Origin: Theropithecus gelada
Lineage: Eukaryota; Chordata; Mammalia; Primates; Cercopithecidae
DNA length: 64,000 nucleotides
Assembly: GCF_003255815.1 (NCBI RefSeq)
Contig: NC_037673.1
Location: forward strand, 11,301,006-11,365,005
Direction of reading: 5' to 3'
The position numbers and the translations under genes were made by a program. The notes under the pieces are model-generated. The model was not told where the DNA came from, did no database searches, and saw only the letters and a program-made list of their open reading frames with translations. Numbering within the stretch: the first letter of the stretch is position 1; the number at the start of each line of letters is the position of its first letter. Below, piece after piece: positions 1-12,600 of this stretch.

Positions 1-1462
1 TCCAACTTATAAAACCAACTTCAAGTGAACACAGTTTACTTTTCGTTTTCATTATCCATCCTGCTTTGGTTGGTCTGGATGTTTAAGGCAAGTCTGCGAT
101 GAGTTTAAAACACCACGATGTACTTATTTGCAGCAACATATACATTTGGATGCAGAGGCAGATGCTTCCACATATCCTAGACAAGGTTTTATAATGGAAA
201 ATAATATTCCATCCATGTGGTTAACCCTGCTTAACAACAGAGAGTGCAGTGTTTTCTACTTAAAGAAAAAAAAAAAAAAACTAAGCAATGTTAAAAGTTT
301 AATAGTATGTGACTCCAATACAAAATGCTCCAATTACAAAGTTATACTCTTACAAAGATAAAGTATTTTGGAGCAATGAATACAAAGATATTTTTATTCT
401 TTTGTGACAGCAGGTGGCTAAGAGTCCAACAAACTCATGTTCCTGCTTCTGCAGAGTGGCTGCTGACCCCAGGACCCTGACCCGCTTCCATCGATGAGAG
501 GTCATGTGAATGATATTCACTAAGGACTCTGAGTGCAGTGATGGAATTGACAATGCAATTCAGGATAGAGCCATAGGGGATGGCAAGGTCATCAAGTTAG
601 AAAGAGGGCATTAGTCACTATATGGAGAAGTAGCAGCCTCAGTCCGCTACTTTAGAGAGAAACAAACTATTATTGTGCTAAGTTCTGCAGTGTTGGAGTT
701 TATTTGCCATAGCAGCTTTGATTTCCTCCCTAAAAATGCAGTAGAGTGCCAAACACACACCATCGAATGAGAGTGTTTTTGAGAAATGGAAGTTAAGCCT
801 TATATCTCTTTCACACACACATGCACACATACACTTACATTTTCATATATGAAAGCCTGGTTCTAAGGAGGATAATTTATTTTGTGGTCAAGTGGCTAAA
901 AAGTTATAGGTTTTAAAAACATATATTTCATTATCTCAAACTAATCACTAACTGAATAATCATTTATGTTTATGAATGAGTAAATATTTTTACACATGGG
1001 GAACTGCACACGTGGTTTATCTTCAAGGCACAATTTTGTAACTTAGCATTATGTATTAGCAAAAACAAGACTGGTTCCACCAGAATGTTCTCACTTTTAT
1101 TTCAGGAACCTGGAACTCTGGATCATTTAGAAAAAAAAAAAAAAAAACAGACCCACACTGGGAGACTGTGACTTGGCATCTCCTGATTTCCAGCAAGCTG
1201 GCTGAATACAAAGCCTTCCTTTGTGTAAAATTACGTATAATTTGCATTCAGGGCAGGCATTAATTTTGTTAAAAGAGTTTCGAGTACAAATCAGGACATT
1301 TTGGACACCTTTGGAACATCTTAAATCAGGTCAGTTACAATTTCTTTCCAACATTTGACTGAATGTTCCAATTCCACCACCGGGTTGGAAAGCAGAGAAA
1401 CAGCACAATTTACTTGCAGTGGCAACTCAAAGCACAGACAATGAACAGAGCCGCGCTGGTAC
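1..1462 (-). other. CTNND2: CTNND2 intron downstream of the exon (donor side)
   Basis: This is the start of the next intron in gene orientation, beginning with GT at 1462-1461. It holds A runs at 266-280 and 1131-1147 and a short CA-rich patch near 812-840. No repeat family or further exon was recognised. Confidence 0.85.
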
Positions 1463-1575
1463 CTGATGCTGCTCATGCTGCCGGTCTCGGATCCGAGCTT
1501 GCATCGCTCCAGCTGGCTGGCTACGATCTGCCGTTCAGCCTCCAGCTCTCGGGTCAGCCTTTCAAACTGTAATTC
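1463..1575 (-). CDS. CTNND2: Coding exon of delta-catenin (CTNND2), N-terminal coiled-coil segment
   Basis: On the minus strand, 113 bases encode 37 full codons plus two bases. The peptide starts ELQFERLTRELEAER and continues through QIVASQLERCKLGSE to GSMSSI. I recognise this as the N-terminal coiled coil of delta-catenin, around residues 59-95 from memory. An AG acceptor lies just upstream at 1576-1577, after a short pyrimidine run (gggtttctttcag). A GT donor follows at 1461-1462 (CAG/GTACC). The exon is in phase 0 at its start and phase 2 at its end, so it needs a downstream exon to complete a Ser or Arg codon. CTNND2 is an armadillo-repeat p120-catenin family protein of neurons. It binds the cadherin juxtamembrane region and PDZ scaffolds and affects dendritic spines. 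The acidic/basic and Leu/Ile/Val spacing fits a helical coiled coil. No neighbouring exon is in the window, as expected for a gene with very long introns. The longer open frame here (1321-1602) is just this exon read into intron. Confidence 0.95.
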
Positions 1576-3650
1576 CTGAAAGAAACCCATGCACAAGATC
1601 AATTCAATCGTCTACATGACAGGTGAAATTCAGACCAAAATGATAGGACAGCTGAGGGGGAAAAATATGATTTTCCAAGATGTCAAATTTGAGAAATGTG
1701 CAATAAAACCAGGATTCGAAGGTTAGACGGGCTTGGGGCCCACTGGCCATGCAACTTTGAGTAAGTTAATTCATGTAAGTATCAGTTTCATCATTTGTAA
1801 AACAGACTTAAATACTTATTTAATAAGATGGAAATGAGGATTAAAGGAGACACTGTCATGAAAAATTATCCTGTGCTATCTTTGGCAGACGGTCAGCACC
1901 CGACAGATAGTGATACTCCTCACACCACAAGTAGAGCATTTAATTAGAAAAAAGTTCAGTTTTTAATTATCTTTTGGAGTATTGTGTTTATTCCCTACTT
2001 GGCCAACTCTATAGTGTATACTGTTTTCTTCATATTACTTATATATTGTAGACTGAGGTAAATAATGCTTTATAACCCACACTCTTCATAACTTTGCATT
2101 CCAGCAGAATGACAATGACACCAACTCCATACAGCCTCATTACAAAGTACATAACCTTTGAGATATTTGATATATCGCCTTAAAAACAGACAATTGAACC
2201 AATGAAAAATGCTTCTACAAAATGGCCTCAAATCCACTGTCAAAAACTTTAATGAATGATTCAATCAGAACTTCAAAAATCTCAGCTGTTCCAACAACAG
2301 GGCTTTGGTACCATATTTTAGTACTTATGTTTTCTTTTTCCATACACTTAATTTTTTTAAAAAATAAGAATAACCAGAGCAAATCATGTATTTTAATAAG
2401 AAACGGCAAGAAAAATTTTTACAATCTCACATTTAATACCTTTTAAAAAATACATTATCTAAACAGTTATGTTTTGGGGATAAGAAACAAGAAAAGAATG
2501 CTTTCTCATGCTGAAAAATAGCTTAGGAGTCAGTTTTGGAGAATTTAAACTCAGAAGGTTGCAGGAATATATCTTTCCAGAAAATAAGATTTTATTTACT
2601 TGCTATCCCAGGACACTCTTGCATAAGGTCTTTAAAAAGTAGAATCTGGTGTGTCCCCTATATGCATTAAAAACATCCTCGCTCTTTTCCATAGGTGCAG
2701 ATTTTCTTTAATATTGACATTATTTTGAGAATCAAAGTAAAAGACACTTGTAAATGAGAGCTTAACATTCCCTTTAAGGCGCTGAAACTGAGGGAGCATT
2801 CTGTTATTTAACCTTAAACTTTTAATCTTACATATTCTGAAGGGCATCAAGTATTACAGGTAAGAAATTAATAAGACCTCAGCTGAATGTATTTTATGCA
2901 TCTAACTTCTTCTCTCTTAAAGTTCTACTGCTTTTTTTTCCTTCAGGAAATTCCTTTTCATAATATCCAACTTCTAGAAGATTTTTCACTTCTAGACTTC
3001 TTAACATATTGCATCTTAAATCTCTCTGTGTAACAGCAAACCCACCCATACTTTTAAGTTGACAACACCTTTAAAAATATAATACTTGAAGACCAAACAG
3101 AACTCCTCACATGTCGATGGAAATTCATTCTTTGTAGCATCTAAAGTACTTTAATTTGCTGCCCACTTTCCTGTGTTATAGAAGTTGAACATGGTGAAAC
3201 AGCGCAGTAGTTGGAGTCAGAATTCATAAACCAGGGGCTTCTGCTAGGACGGACGTTGCTCTTGGTCATCCCTGCTTCAGGCTGTGACTTCTCCATGGTT
3301 TTACCTCTTGTCTGTCTCACAGGAGGGGTGACAATGGGAGATGACTTTCTCGTTTGCAAGCTTCCTTCCCAGCACGCAGTCAGATTTTCCAAGACTCTTC
3401 ATCTGTTCATGTAGATCTGTATTTGCATCTGGCTTTATTTTCCCTCCCTCTGAAAAAACAACCTTAGAGGTGTTCTTATGGTGCAGTTCTTTGGGTAAAG
3501 AAGTCTTCCAGCTTCACAGACCTTAAAAAGGTATGTATCTGGTTCTCATTTTGGAAGACATTTTTGCTGTATCGTCCTCCTCTTTGCACTGTTTCTAACA
3601 ACAACAACAAAATACAGTTACCCTTAAATTTATTTCTCTATATGTATATA
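1576..3650. other. Intronic DNA next to the exon with one MIR-like scrap
   Basis: About 1760-1855 reads like the diverged 5' part of a sense MIR (a 'tcagtttcatcatttgtaaa' run followed by ataagatggaaatgaggatt). The rest is unique AT-rich DNA with no repeat or gene that I can name. Confidence 0.4.
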
Positions 3651-3651
3651 G

Positions 3652-3742
3652 TGTTTGTTTGTTTATTTATTTATTTATTTGTATTGAGATGGAGTCTTGC
3701 TCTGTCACTCAGGCTGCAGTGCAGTGGCGCAATCTCTGCTCA
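3652..3742 (-). mobile_element. 5'-truncated Alu fragment
   Basis: A TTTG/TTTA tail is followed by gagatggagtcttgctctg and the antisense 3' end of an Alu. The copy stops abruptly at tctgctca after about 75 bases of Alu body. Only the 3' part of the element is present, in minus orientation. It borders the T-rich L1-like block on its right. Confidence 0.85.
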
Positions 3743-5090
3743 GTGTATCGTTTTTCTTTTCAATTTTTCTCTGCTTTTAAGATTTTCTCTTTACCAGAAG
3801 CACTGGGCAATTTGATGATTATGCTGCTTTGTGTAGCTTTCTTCATGTTTCTTATGCCTGGGTTATTGAGCTTGGATCTCTGGTTTTATACATTCCATCA
3901 TATCTGAACATTTTAGGCCATTATTTCTTTATGAATTGTTTTTCTCTTCTCCATTATTTCCTTTTCTTCAATGACTCCAATTAAGTGCATTTTAGGCCAC
4001 TTGGAATTGTCCCACAGTTCATGGATTCTCTTGCAATTAAATTTTTTTTCTTTTGTGTTTAATTTGGGTAGTTTCTATTGGTGCCTTCAAGTTAACTAAG
4101 CTTTACTTCTGCAATGCTTAACCAAGCATTTATCCCATCCAGTGTATTTTTATATCAGACATTGATGAATCAAACTTTATCTCTAGAAATTTCATTTGGG
4201 TCTTTTTTGTATCATTCATGACTTTAACTTTTTGCACATGTGGATTATACCGATATTAATTCCTCTTTTTGTTAATTCTAACATCTGTGCTAGTTTCAGC
4301 TGATTGACTTTTTTCTCCTCAATCTGGGTCATATCTTCTGCTCCTCTGGACATGTAATCATCTTTCAACACAGACATTTTCATTTTACCTTCTTGGGTTC
4401 TGGATAGGTTTGTATTCCTATAATTGTCTTCAGTTCTTTTATGAAGCACATTACGTTATGTGAAAGCAATTTGATACTTCTGAGCCTTGCTTTTCAAATT
4501 TGTTAGGCGGAGCATGTAGTCTAGACAGGACATAGTCTAGGGCTAATCATCCTGCCCTACCATGGCAAGACACTTCTGAGACCCAACTCAATGCCCCAAG
4601 GACTATGGGGTCTCCCAGCTTGACTGGTTGGTGCTGGCAAACATTCCCACCTCTGTGTGAGTACCAGGCACAACTTCCTCACATCCTTTCAGATGGTTCT
4701 TTCCCTGGTCTCTGCTAGTTTCCTTACACACATGGGCTGCTAAGTTGTTTGCTGAATATGAGAAGGGGTAGCTTGCCTTTCTGATATTTGAACCCATGAG
4801 CTTCCTGGACTCTCAGCGCTGTCTTAACTACTCAGGCCCTGCTAGGCTTTGTCCTTTCTGCACTGCCGTGCAGAAACCCTCTCAAGGCAATCATTTTTCA
4901 CCTTACCCCAAGTCAAGGGTCTATGGCTTACAGGGAAAACTGTTTGGGCCTTGCCACACCACTGAGGCTAGGATCTGTTAAGATGTAACCACCCTGAACT
5001 GGAATGGTATTCTCTTTGGAGCTGATAACTGAGCTTGTGAATGGGAACAAGAGGAGCTAGAATGGAAGTTCTCTACCTTCAAATGACTGA
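3743..5090 (-). mobile_element. Ancient LINE-1 relic (L1M, 5'-region type)
   Basis: The stretch is T-rich on the plus strand and collinear with a common old L1-associated sequence. Recognised landmarks are 'ttttctctgcttttaagatt', 'attgtcccacagttcatgga', 'tgattgacttttttctcctc' and 'gtctagggctaatcatcctg', then a more GC-rich end with 'tggttctttccctggtctct'. The strand is minus because L1 sense strands are A-rich. It has many stops and codes for nothing. The family assignment is from memory. Confidence 0.55.
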
Positions 5091-6234
5091 TTGATTTTTC
5101 AACTGAGGATTGATTTTTCTCCTTGGTATAGACATTTTTGTGGACCAAAGGCATCTAGAGAAGACACAGCATCTTCCAAAGAATGGATGAGATTCTATTG
5201 CACTGGAGGATACTTAAACTGTGGGGTGACTGGAAAGATGACATTATCCATCTCTAACACAGTTTGGGGTTTGAGGGAGGACAGACGTCTCAGGAATGAA
5301 TAAGCTGCTGAGTTTCTTGGAAAATTTGAGATGGAACAGCATTCAAGAGAGGGATGTTGCTAATAAGGGCAGATGAGTACATAAGAAGTTCATTGGAAAA
5401 TTAGAAGTATGTGAACATATTTAGTGAAACTTGTAATTCTGGTTATAAGTAAATATGTAGTATTAAATTAATTCAGTGAAGGTGAGACTATCAAGAAAGA
5501 AGAAGAAATATCTCTAAAGATTATCTAGATTCGCAGAATAGAAGAAACAACAGAAGCCAAGATAAAGGACAACTGGTATGGCCTTCTCCTGGGTAATTCC
5601 GGTGGAGAAGTCGTGACATAAACCAGGTTCTAAAAAACGTAATACAGAGACTGCCCAGAGACATTAGGATTTCATGGGAATTTAGAGTACCTGGTGGTTT
5701 AGACAGGACATTCAATGGTAAAAGAAGTTGTAAGAAAAAGCAGAGCAGTGTTAGAAAGCCTAAATCTCCCCACTATGTGGAAATTAACTTATGTAAGAGA
5801 TCATAAATATTCATAAAAGTATTGGAGATATGATGCAAAAGTTCATTAAAATGTACAAAGAACCAGATTTAAATGGTTTCATCCTAGAATAGCACATTAT
5901 TGAGTCATATAATACATTAGGACTATAAGAAAAATTATCAAACATTTTATAACCTGTCCTAAGCAGCCTAAATTAATGATTTATTTGGTTTAATTAAATG
6001 GAGTTTATGAAATGTTTTTAAGTAGATAAAAGCATGTAAAGTCTCTTGGGGGGACTTAGCTAACTTAGTATGAAAACTGAAATCAGAAAACTCATCATCA
6101 TAGTTTCATTACTTCCTTAAATAAATGTTACTTAACTTTGTGGTATAGCATTAGTTGGGATGGTATGATCCAGATTTAAGGAAGTATAAAAATGTACAAT
6201 TGTTAAGTCTTAATAATATTGAGGCTTCTTCATT
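5091..6234. other. Unassigned intronic DNA
   Basis: This is AT-rich, non-coding sequence with no repeat family, RNA gene or microsatellite that I recognise. Confidence 0.4.
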
Positions 6235-6491
6235 TCTATGGTCTAAATGCCTGTGTCTCCATCCGCTGCCCAAGATTCACATGTTGAAATGCTAACCCTC
6301 AAGATGAGGGTATTGGGAGTTACGGCCTTTGGGAGGTGATGAACCAGGAAGTGGGCCCTCACCAGACACCATATCTGCCTGCACCATGATCTTATGTTTC
6401 CCAGTCTCCAGAACTGTGAGAAATGTTTCAGCTGTTTATAAGCAGTGCAATTTATGGTATTTGGTTATAGCAACCTAAACAGACTAAGACA
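6235..6491 (+). mobile_element. MLT1-type MaLR LTR, internally deleted
   Basis: It opens with ctatggtctaaatgcctgtg and has the MLT1 marks 'cacatgttgaaatgctaacc' and 'tttgggaggtgatgaa'. The end runs 'ccagaactgtgagaaatgtt', 'tttatggtatttggttatag' and cagactaagaca. At about 257 bp it is shorter than a full LTR, with the middle missing. It is a solo LTR. Confidence 0.8.
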
Positions 6492-8900
6492 AGATGTACA
6501 TGCTATTTTTTCCACAGTTTCATTTCCATTCACATACAACATTTTATTTTCCCTAATTTAAGAACGTGGAGTTTTTTGTTCCTTTGCTCAGTTGTCTATG
6601 GACTTATCAAATCCCAAACTCCTCCAATTTGTATAAAACTTCTCCCCACACAAACATATGAAATAACATGTCAGCTACTGAAGAAATCTCTCCTGGAGTT
6701 TTTGGAGCTGCTCCAATCTGGCCTGGCTGCCTTCTTTGCACAGCTGTCTTCTGGGATCTCTCTCCCTCTTCAGGCAGGAGATTTCCTTCGTCCCTCTCTT
6801 CTGTGGATTCCTGTCTCCTCTAGGAGTTGTCTTCTTCATTTTCCTACTTTATTTCCTTTCCTGGTAGAAAATGTCTTTCAAGATACACAGAGATAGAATG
6901 AATGGGAGGCATTATGTTTTGACACTTTGCAAATCTTTACATGTTTTTATTCTACTCTCACACTTAGTGAATAATAGGACTTGGTAAAGAAATAGAGAAT
7001 TCCAGGTTGGAAATCGATTTCCTTCAGGGTTTTGAGACAGTGATTTTTTGCTTCATTATCTCCTACTCTCCAATGTTGCTGTTGAGAAGTGTGAAAATTT
7101 TCAGAGTTTTTTTTTTTTTTTTTTAATGAAATCTGCTTTTACTTTCTCCCAGAAAACATGTTGTATATGGTGACATGTCTTGATATATCTCTATTTTTAG
7201 ACATTTTTGCTGCACATTTAGTGATCTATTTATTTAGGGATCTTTCAACCCAAAACCTATTGTTTATTCTAAGCAATTCTTTTCAAAGTTTTTAACGCTT
7301 TTTCTTCTCCTTTTTAACACTTTTCTTGTTACTCTTGTTTTTTTTCTTCAACTCTCATTATTCAGATGCTAAAATCTAGTCCTCAAGGTTTCTTCCGTTA
7401 GTCTTCTTCTCTTGTATTATTCTGTTTCTTTATCTTCCATTTTACTTTCTGAAAAGTTTTATCAATTTGATCATGTAAATCTTTAATGAATAATTCATTG
7501 CTATTATTGTGCTTTTAGTTTCTCAGAGCTAGTTTTTATTCTCTGAATATTTCTTTTAATTTGCATCTGGTATTTATTTATTCTATGGATGTAAAATCAT
7601 CTCTCTTCTTTCTCCACAATATTAATGTGGTCATGTTTGTTTTCTTCTCTCTGCATAGTTCCTAGTTTGTGGCTTTTCTGTTTGTTTTAAACACCCATTT
7701 TTGAAGGTATCTCAACTTCCCTGGCAGTCTGCTCCTATGTGGCTGTTGGGGTGAAAGAGCTGACACTTGTAAGAGCACCTGCATGAGCGAAGCTTGTAAG
7801 CTGTGCCTTCCAGGAGAACCACTGTGTGCAGAACATCATGCAGCATCCCCTGAAAAGGCTCTTCCTAGCTCCAGCTTTGAGTGCAAACATTTGCCTGCTC
7901 TAAAAGCTGAACAAGGTTGAGGAGAAGGGTGGGTCTCAAAATTTAGCAAGTAAAACTGTATTCAATACCTCACTTTTAATACTTTTTCTTGTGGTCCCTA
8001 AGACAATTAATTTCACCCCTTCCAGAGAATAAGCTTCCAGTTTTTGGCATGGTAGGGTAGGGGATTTGGAGGTCTAGCTGATATCTAAATGAGTGTTCAG
8101 CCAATCTCTGGGGCTTACCACTATACTTCGTGCCCCATGCACCCACACCCCACACCTTTGAGAGATTTTCCTGTGTAAATTGGTCTACGATTTAACTTGT
8201 CCTCCTGCTTAGAACTGCATTCCCTTGGGTGTAAGAAATTTCCCACTTTGTCCATCTACCTTATTTCATCCATTCTAAGTCACACATTTTTCACACTTTA
8301 GTATCTCTGGGTTTACCAGCTCATGAATTGGGGTGACTTGCATTTGATAGTGTGTGACTCTTTATTGGAAGTACTGTTGCTTTCTTCACAGTGCTTTAAG
8401 TAACTCTAAAAATTGATGGCCTCTCAAACTTGATGAAATATGGTTCTTTATTTACCCACTCTCTATGTTTAGGGGGTTATAACCCTTTCTAAAAGTCTTA
8501 CTGCCATTTTGGCAAGGAAGCAGGGGTTAACAAAAGGGTTCAACGCATCTTCTTCATTTGGCAGTCAGATCATCTTCTAAAATAACTCCGCAAGCTAAGG
8601 GCAAAGAAGGACAGGTCAGCGTAGGAGTGAATCTAAAATGCCCCAGGTCTTTGTGCCATCTGCTGAACCCCTGAGCTGGAATATTCTAGTGGCATAGGTT
8701 GGTCCCTCTGCTCTCCTTCCAAGCATAACCATATCCCACACCAAGATGCTGGTCATGTTCCTGTTTAGAAAGATTTAAAGAATGTCTGAAGTCCCATACT
8801 TCAAGTTTCAGTCAACTTTCCTGCTGTGTCCTCTATTTCTGAAATTTGGGTTCATACCTAGTTCTATTTTGAGCAAATCCCTGGGTCAATAATACAGAGA
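6492..8900 (-). mobile_element. T-rich, probably ancient L1-derived (5'-region type)
   Basis: Parts of 7000-7960 follow an old L1-associated sequence: 'ttctcagagctagtttttat', 'tctctgaatatttcttttaa' and 'cttctctctgcatagttcct' with 'tttctgtttgttttaaac'. The rest is weakly similar at best. A run of 18 T lies at 7107-7124. The 106-residue frame at 6576-6896 has no recognisable domain and is treated as chance. Confidence 0.4.
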
Positions 8901-10480
8901 GAAGTCCTTGTCTAGGCCTGGGCCTGTACAGAAGCGTTTTGTTGACTACTCAGCCTTCTTGGGGAGGATGCTGTGCCTCTCCACACCTCTTCCTGCTGGT
9001 GGCTCCACTGGATGGTAGGCTCGGCCTGTCTGATGACATCCTCCTGATAGATCCCTCTGCTCCACTTCGACTTCTTCCCTCCTCCTTTCCTACGACTGAC
9101 CACTAGCTAATATATCCACTGGCTCCTGCCAGAGTCTCAGCAAATTATCTATTTCCCCCAGTGGCCCGCTATAGCCCCCATACTTCATTCACTATCCCCA
9201 TGTCTGGCCTATCCTGTCTGTAGATGAGACGTGGTTCTCAGATGCACAAATGCCACCACCATCGAGTTAGCTGCATGCAAAATAAGAGAATGAAACAGCA
9301 ATTCCGTATTTCTTCTGCAGCTAAGATTAAATGGTTTTATGGAGTCTGACTTAGTGACAGTGTTTGCAATAATAGAGCAAAATAGAACAATAGAGACTAT
9401 TCAAGTGTTCTGAAGTATTTAATTAGAAAGCAGATTATGGTCATTATCATTGTCTAAACTTTTTCCTTAGATGTTCTACCTGGGAGAGGATCGGGGTACA
9501 GAACTGTGGTTTCTCTGTCCTACTTTGCCACTCTGTAGGTGAGTTCTTGCCGCCTGGTGTCTCTCCTCTCTGCACTGACCAACAATTAATACCATTGAGT
9601 ATGTCTGGGTGATCTTTTTTCTTATATCACTTTTAATTCCCATTTCACATGAACGAGTTGACTCTACAGCCACACCTCTTGGCAATGTTAATTTTACCCC
9701 ACTGAGACATGTTGCCAAGCCAAGTCTGAAAGGAAAGTGGCACAAATGACAGGGTAATAATGGGAAGCCTACAGCAGAGTGTTCAACAAATCTGGACAGA
9801 ACAAGCCACGATGTCAAGATGGAATGGAACAAATCAATGTCAACTGTAAAGCCGTGTAGACCTCATTGATGAGTCAGAAACTATGGCAAAGTGCTGTGTA
9901 TGAAAGTTTACAAAACTGACAGACTAATGTTTTAAACAATGACAGTGTCGTCCTGGGTTACCCAGCAAGGCAGCAGATGACAGGAATCAGGACTTGGAAA
10001 CGGAATCATAAGCACCTTTCCAGAACACATTCAATAAAATAAAAATGTAACGAAACACCCCTTTCTCTCCGACTCCTTCACTCTGCAGTGTTCCATCTGC
10101 TTTTGCTCTGCCATTTTCTCTTGCCAAATGCCTTGTTAGCCAAATACAGTACGTTAATACAGTTTATTTAATTCTAGATGACAAGACTCCATGAAATTAA
10201 CAAAGGCTACATTTCTTGGTATTTTAAGATGATGAACAATTCCATTATGTTTAAAAATTTAGTAGCAATATTATATGGGTGACTCTAAAGTCTATCACAG
10301 TAATCTCTAGAACTGTTTAAAAATGCCTGGTTCATTTCCCCAGAACTGAAGACATAAATGTGTAGGCAACAGAGCCCAGCATGTGCATTCTGAAAATGTC
10401 CTACTAGTGATTATCATGCCCATATCTGCTTGGGAATGACTATTTTACTTATGATAATAGCACATAATGGCAATTAATAC
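8901..10480. other. Unassigned intronic DNA
   Basis: The composition is mixed, with a slightly GC-richer patch near 8930-9240. The longest frame (9476-9832, minus, 118 codons) has no recognisable motif or splice context. Nothing else was identified. Confidence 0.35.
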
Positions 10481-10635
10481 TTTAAATATTTACTTATCAT
10501 GTACCTTATTCTGCTAAGTGCTTTACATGTATTAACTTATTTATTCCAACTTTGACTCAATAAGGTAGGCATTTGATTGTCGGAGACATCTCAGACTCAA
10601 AGATGTTAAATAGCTTCCCAAAGATTAGCTAGAAC
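10480..10635 (+). repeat. MIR-like SINE relic
   Basis: The sequence resembles the MIR 3' half: 'tgctaagtgctttacatgta', then ttaacttatttattcc, then aataaggtaggcattt and a diverged 'gatgttaaatagcttcccaa'. It is old and strongly diverged. Confidence 0.55.
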
Positions 10636-11379
10636 TGTAACAAGAAGTCTAACCCACACTAACAGTTCAGAAATCCATTGCTTCCAAACTCTAGGAATAT
10701 TTATTTCCACTGTTTTAATGAAGGCTATATAATCAGGAACAATACAGCCAAAATAATAGCACAAATTTCTCTAATGAGGAAGAACTATAGCTCATCATTT
10801 TACACTCTCTTTTATTTTAGTTTTCCTCACCTGCCTGGAAATAAAATATTAGAATTATTATGTCCAACCATAGAAAGAATTATACTTATTGTACTGTTCA
10901 AGTTCACACTACAACTGAAATAATTCCCTCGAATAATGGCCCTTAACTTTTAAGAGGGACACTGCCAAACTCAGATATACCAAACAAGGGCAATGAAGAC
11001 AGAGAAGGGGTGTGCAGCAACATCTTTGCCTATACTGATACCATAGTAGAGAAAGCAGCTTTTCCATATTTAAAGAGTGAAAGAAGTAGTACCAGAATCC
11101 TAGGCTCAGCCAAAATCAATGACGTGCATTTCCTCAAATGGACTTTGCAAGTGTTCAATCTGGATTTATTCACTCATTGCTCCAAATATCCATTTTCTCT
11201 TCTCTATCCCTTCCTTATTCCTCAAGCCTAGCAAAAATGTCTTTGCCTTTCAAGATTACAGTGGTGAATCACATTACTTCATTTAATTGTCATCTGTTCT
11301 ATATATACGTACATTTCTGACCTCACCCTCAATCTCAGCACCTGAGAAGAATTGTCCACCAGACTCATAGCACCAAAAA
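10636..11379. other. Unassigned intronic DNA
   Basis: AT-rich sequence with no named repeat. The frames at 10678-10923 and 11010-11320 have no domain features. Confidence 0.35.
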
Positions 11380-11535
11380 CGCTTTCTTGAATTCTGTTAG
11401 TTACATTCCTGTCTCCTCTCCTGGACCATACATGCCTTGATGGCAGGGACCATGCTTTTGCATTATCACCTTCTTCTCATCTGCCATAGAGTGCTCTCAA
11501 TACATGAGGAATAGATGGATGAGTAGATGGATGCC
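11380..11535 (+). repeat. LINE-2 3' end relic
   Basis: It carries L2 3'-end marks: 'tgccttgatggcagggacca', then a diverged 'tctcaatacatgaggaatag' with gatggatgagtagatggatg. It is sense relative to the plus strand. Confidence 0.6.
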
Positions 11536-12189
11536 TTAGATGACCTCAACAAATAATGTTTGCATCCATATGAGAAAACGTGCAATAGTGAAGAGCAAAC
11601 TCACAACATCAATCTGGGAAAATTTAAAATATGACATTAAATCACTTTTATAGCAATTCCAATGCAGAATTTCTGTTCAATGATCTTTTTCCATGAATTG
11701 CTCACTCGCTCTATCTCTCCCTCCCCTCTACTCTCTGTGTCATCATTGTACATCCTTTGTATAACTAACCTGTTTTAGGAATAATTTTTTCAGAACAGAA
11801 ATATTTGAGTGACAAAGGATGATGTTTATCCTTTCTTACTCAATGCTCTTTGTTGAAACTTAAACAGCTAAATATCCATATCAATGGAATAATTATACAT
11901 GCTCTTATCACCAAACATCGTGTACTTGACTTGACCTGGTAACAGCATTTTACTTTGTTGGCCTCTTGTTCTTTCCCGCACAAACTCTTCTGATGGTTTC
12001 TGACACACTATCTCTTGCTTTCTTTCACCTCTTCGGCTGACCCTCTCAGTTTCCTCTGTGGCTATCTCTTCCTCTCTTAAGCGACCATTCTCCTTGTGAT
12101 TCTTATACTTTCTCTGAACAAGCTCATCCATTCCCAAAGACTCAGTGACTAGTTCTTGGTGTTTATCCACTGACATTCATTCCCAAAAC

Positions 12190-12600
12190 CAAGAGGTTCA
12201 CATCCAAAACCCAAATCAACCAAATCCTACAAACCTACTCCCACTTCTTCATTTTCCTATCTCACAGAATGACAGCATCACTGCCCAAGTTGCCTGATCC
12301 ACAGATTTGCAAATCTTTCTAGACTCTGTCCTTTCCAGACATATATAACAAATCATCTCTAATCTGCCCATTGAGTGATGCACTAATACCACTTCAGGTT
12401 TGACCACAAGTATCTCTTGCCCAGATTCCTAAACTCAGTATCCTAATTAGCCTCTTGCCCTGCTCATACTTGCTTTCCATCTGTTTTCCACAATACAGCC
12501 CAAAATTTTCATTAAAAATAACAAATGTGATTATGTTACTCATTTATTTAGAATCTTTTAGTGGATCCTTATTTCCAAAGGATAAAAATTAATTTTTCTT
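12190..12600 (+). repeat. LINE-2 ORF2 relic
   Basis: The sequence is collinear with the L2 reverse-transcriptase 3' part. Landmarks are 'ctaattagcctcttgccctg', 'ttttccacaatacagcccaa', 'aaatgtgattatgttactca' and 'gaatcttttagtggatcctt'. The frame is broken throughout. Confidence 0.6.

Noticed and set aside
1363..1572. 69-codon plus frame across the CTNND2 exon
   Set aside because: Antisense shadow of the real exon. The minus strand has the recognised protein and both splice sites.
9476..9832. 118-codon minus frame as a novel gene
   Set aside because: No domain, no signal of codon constraint and no splice context. Length is within chance for 64 kb.
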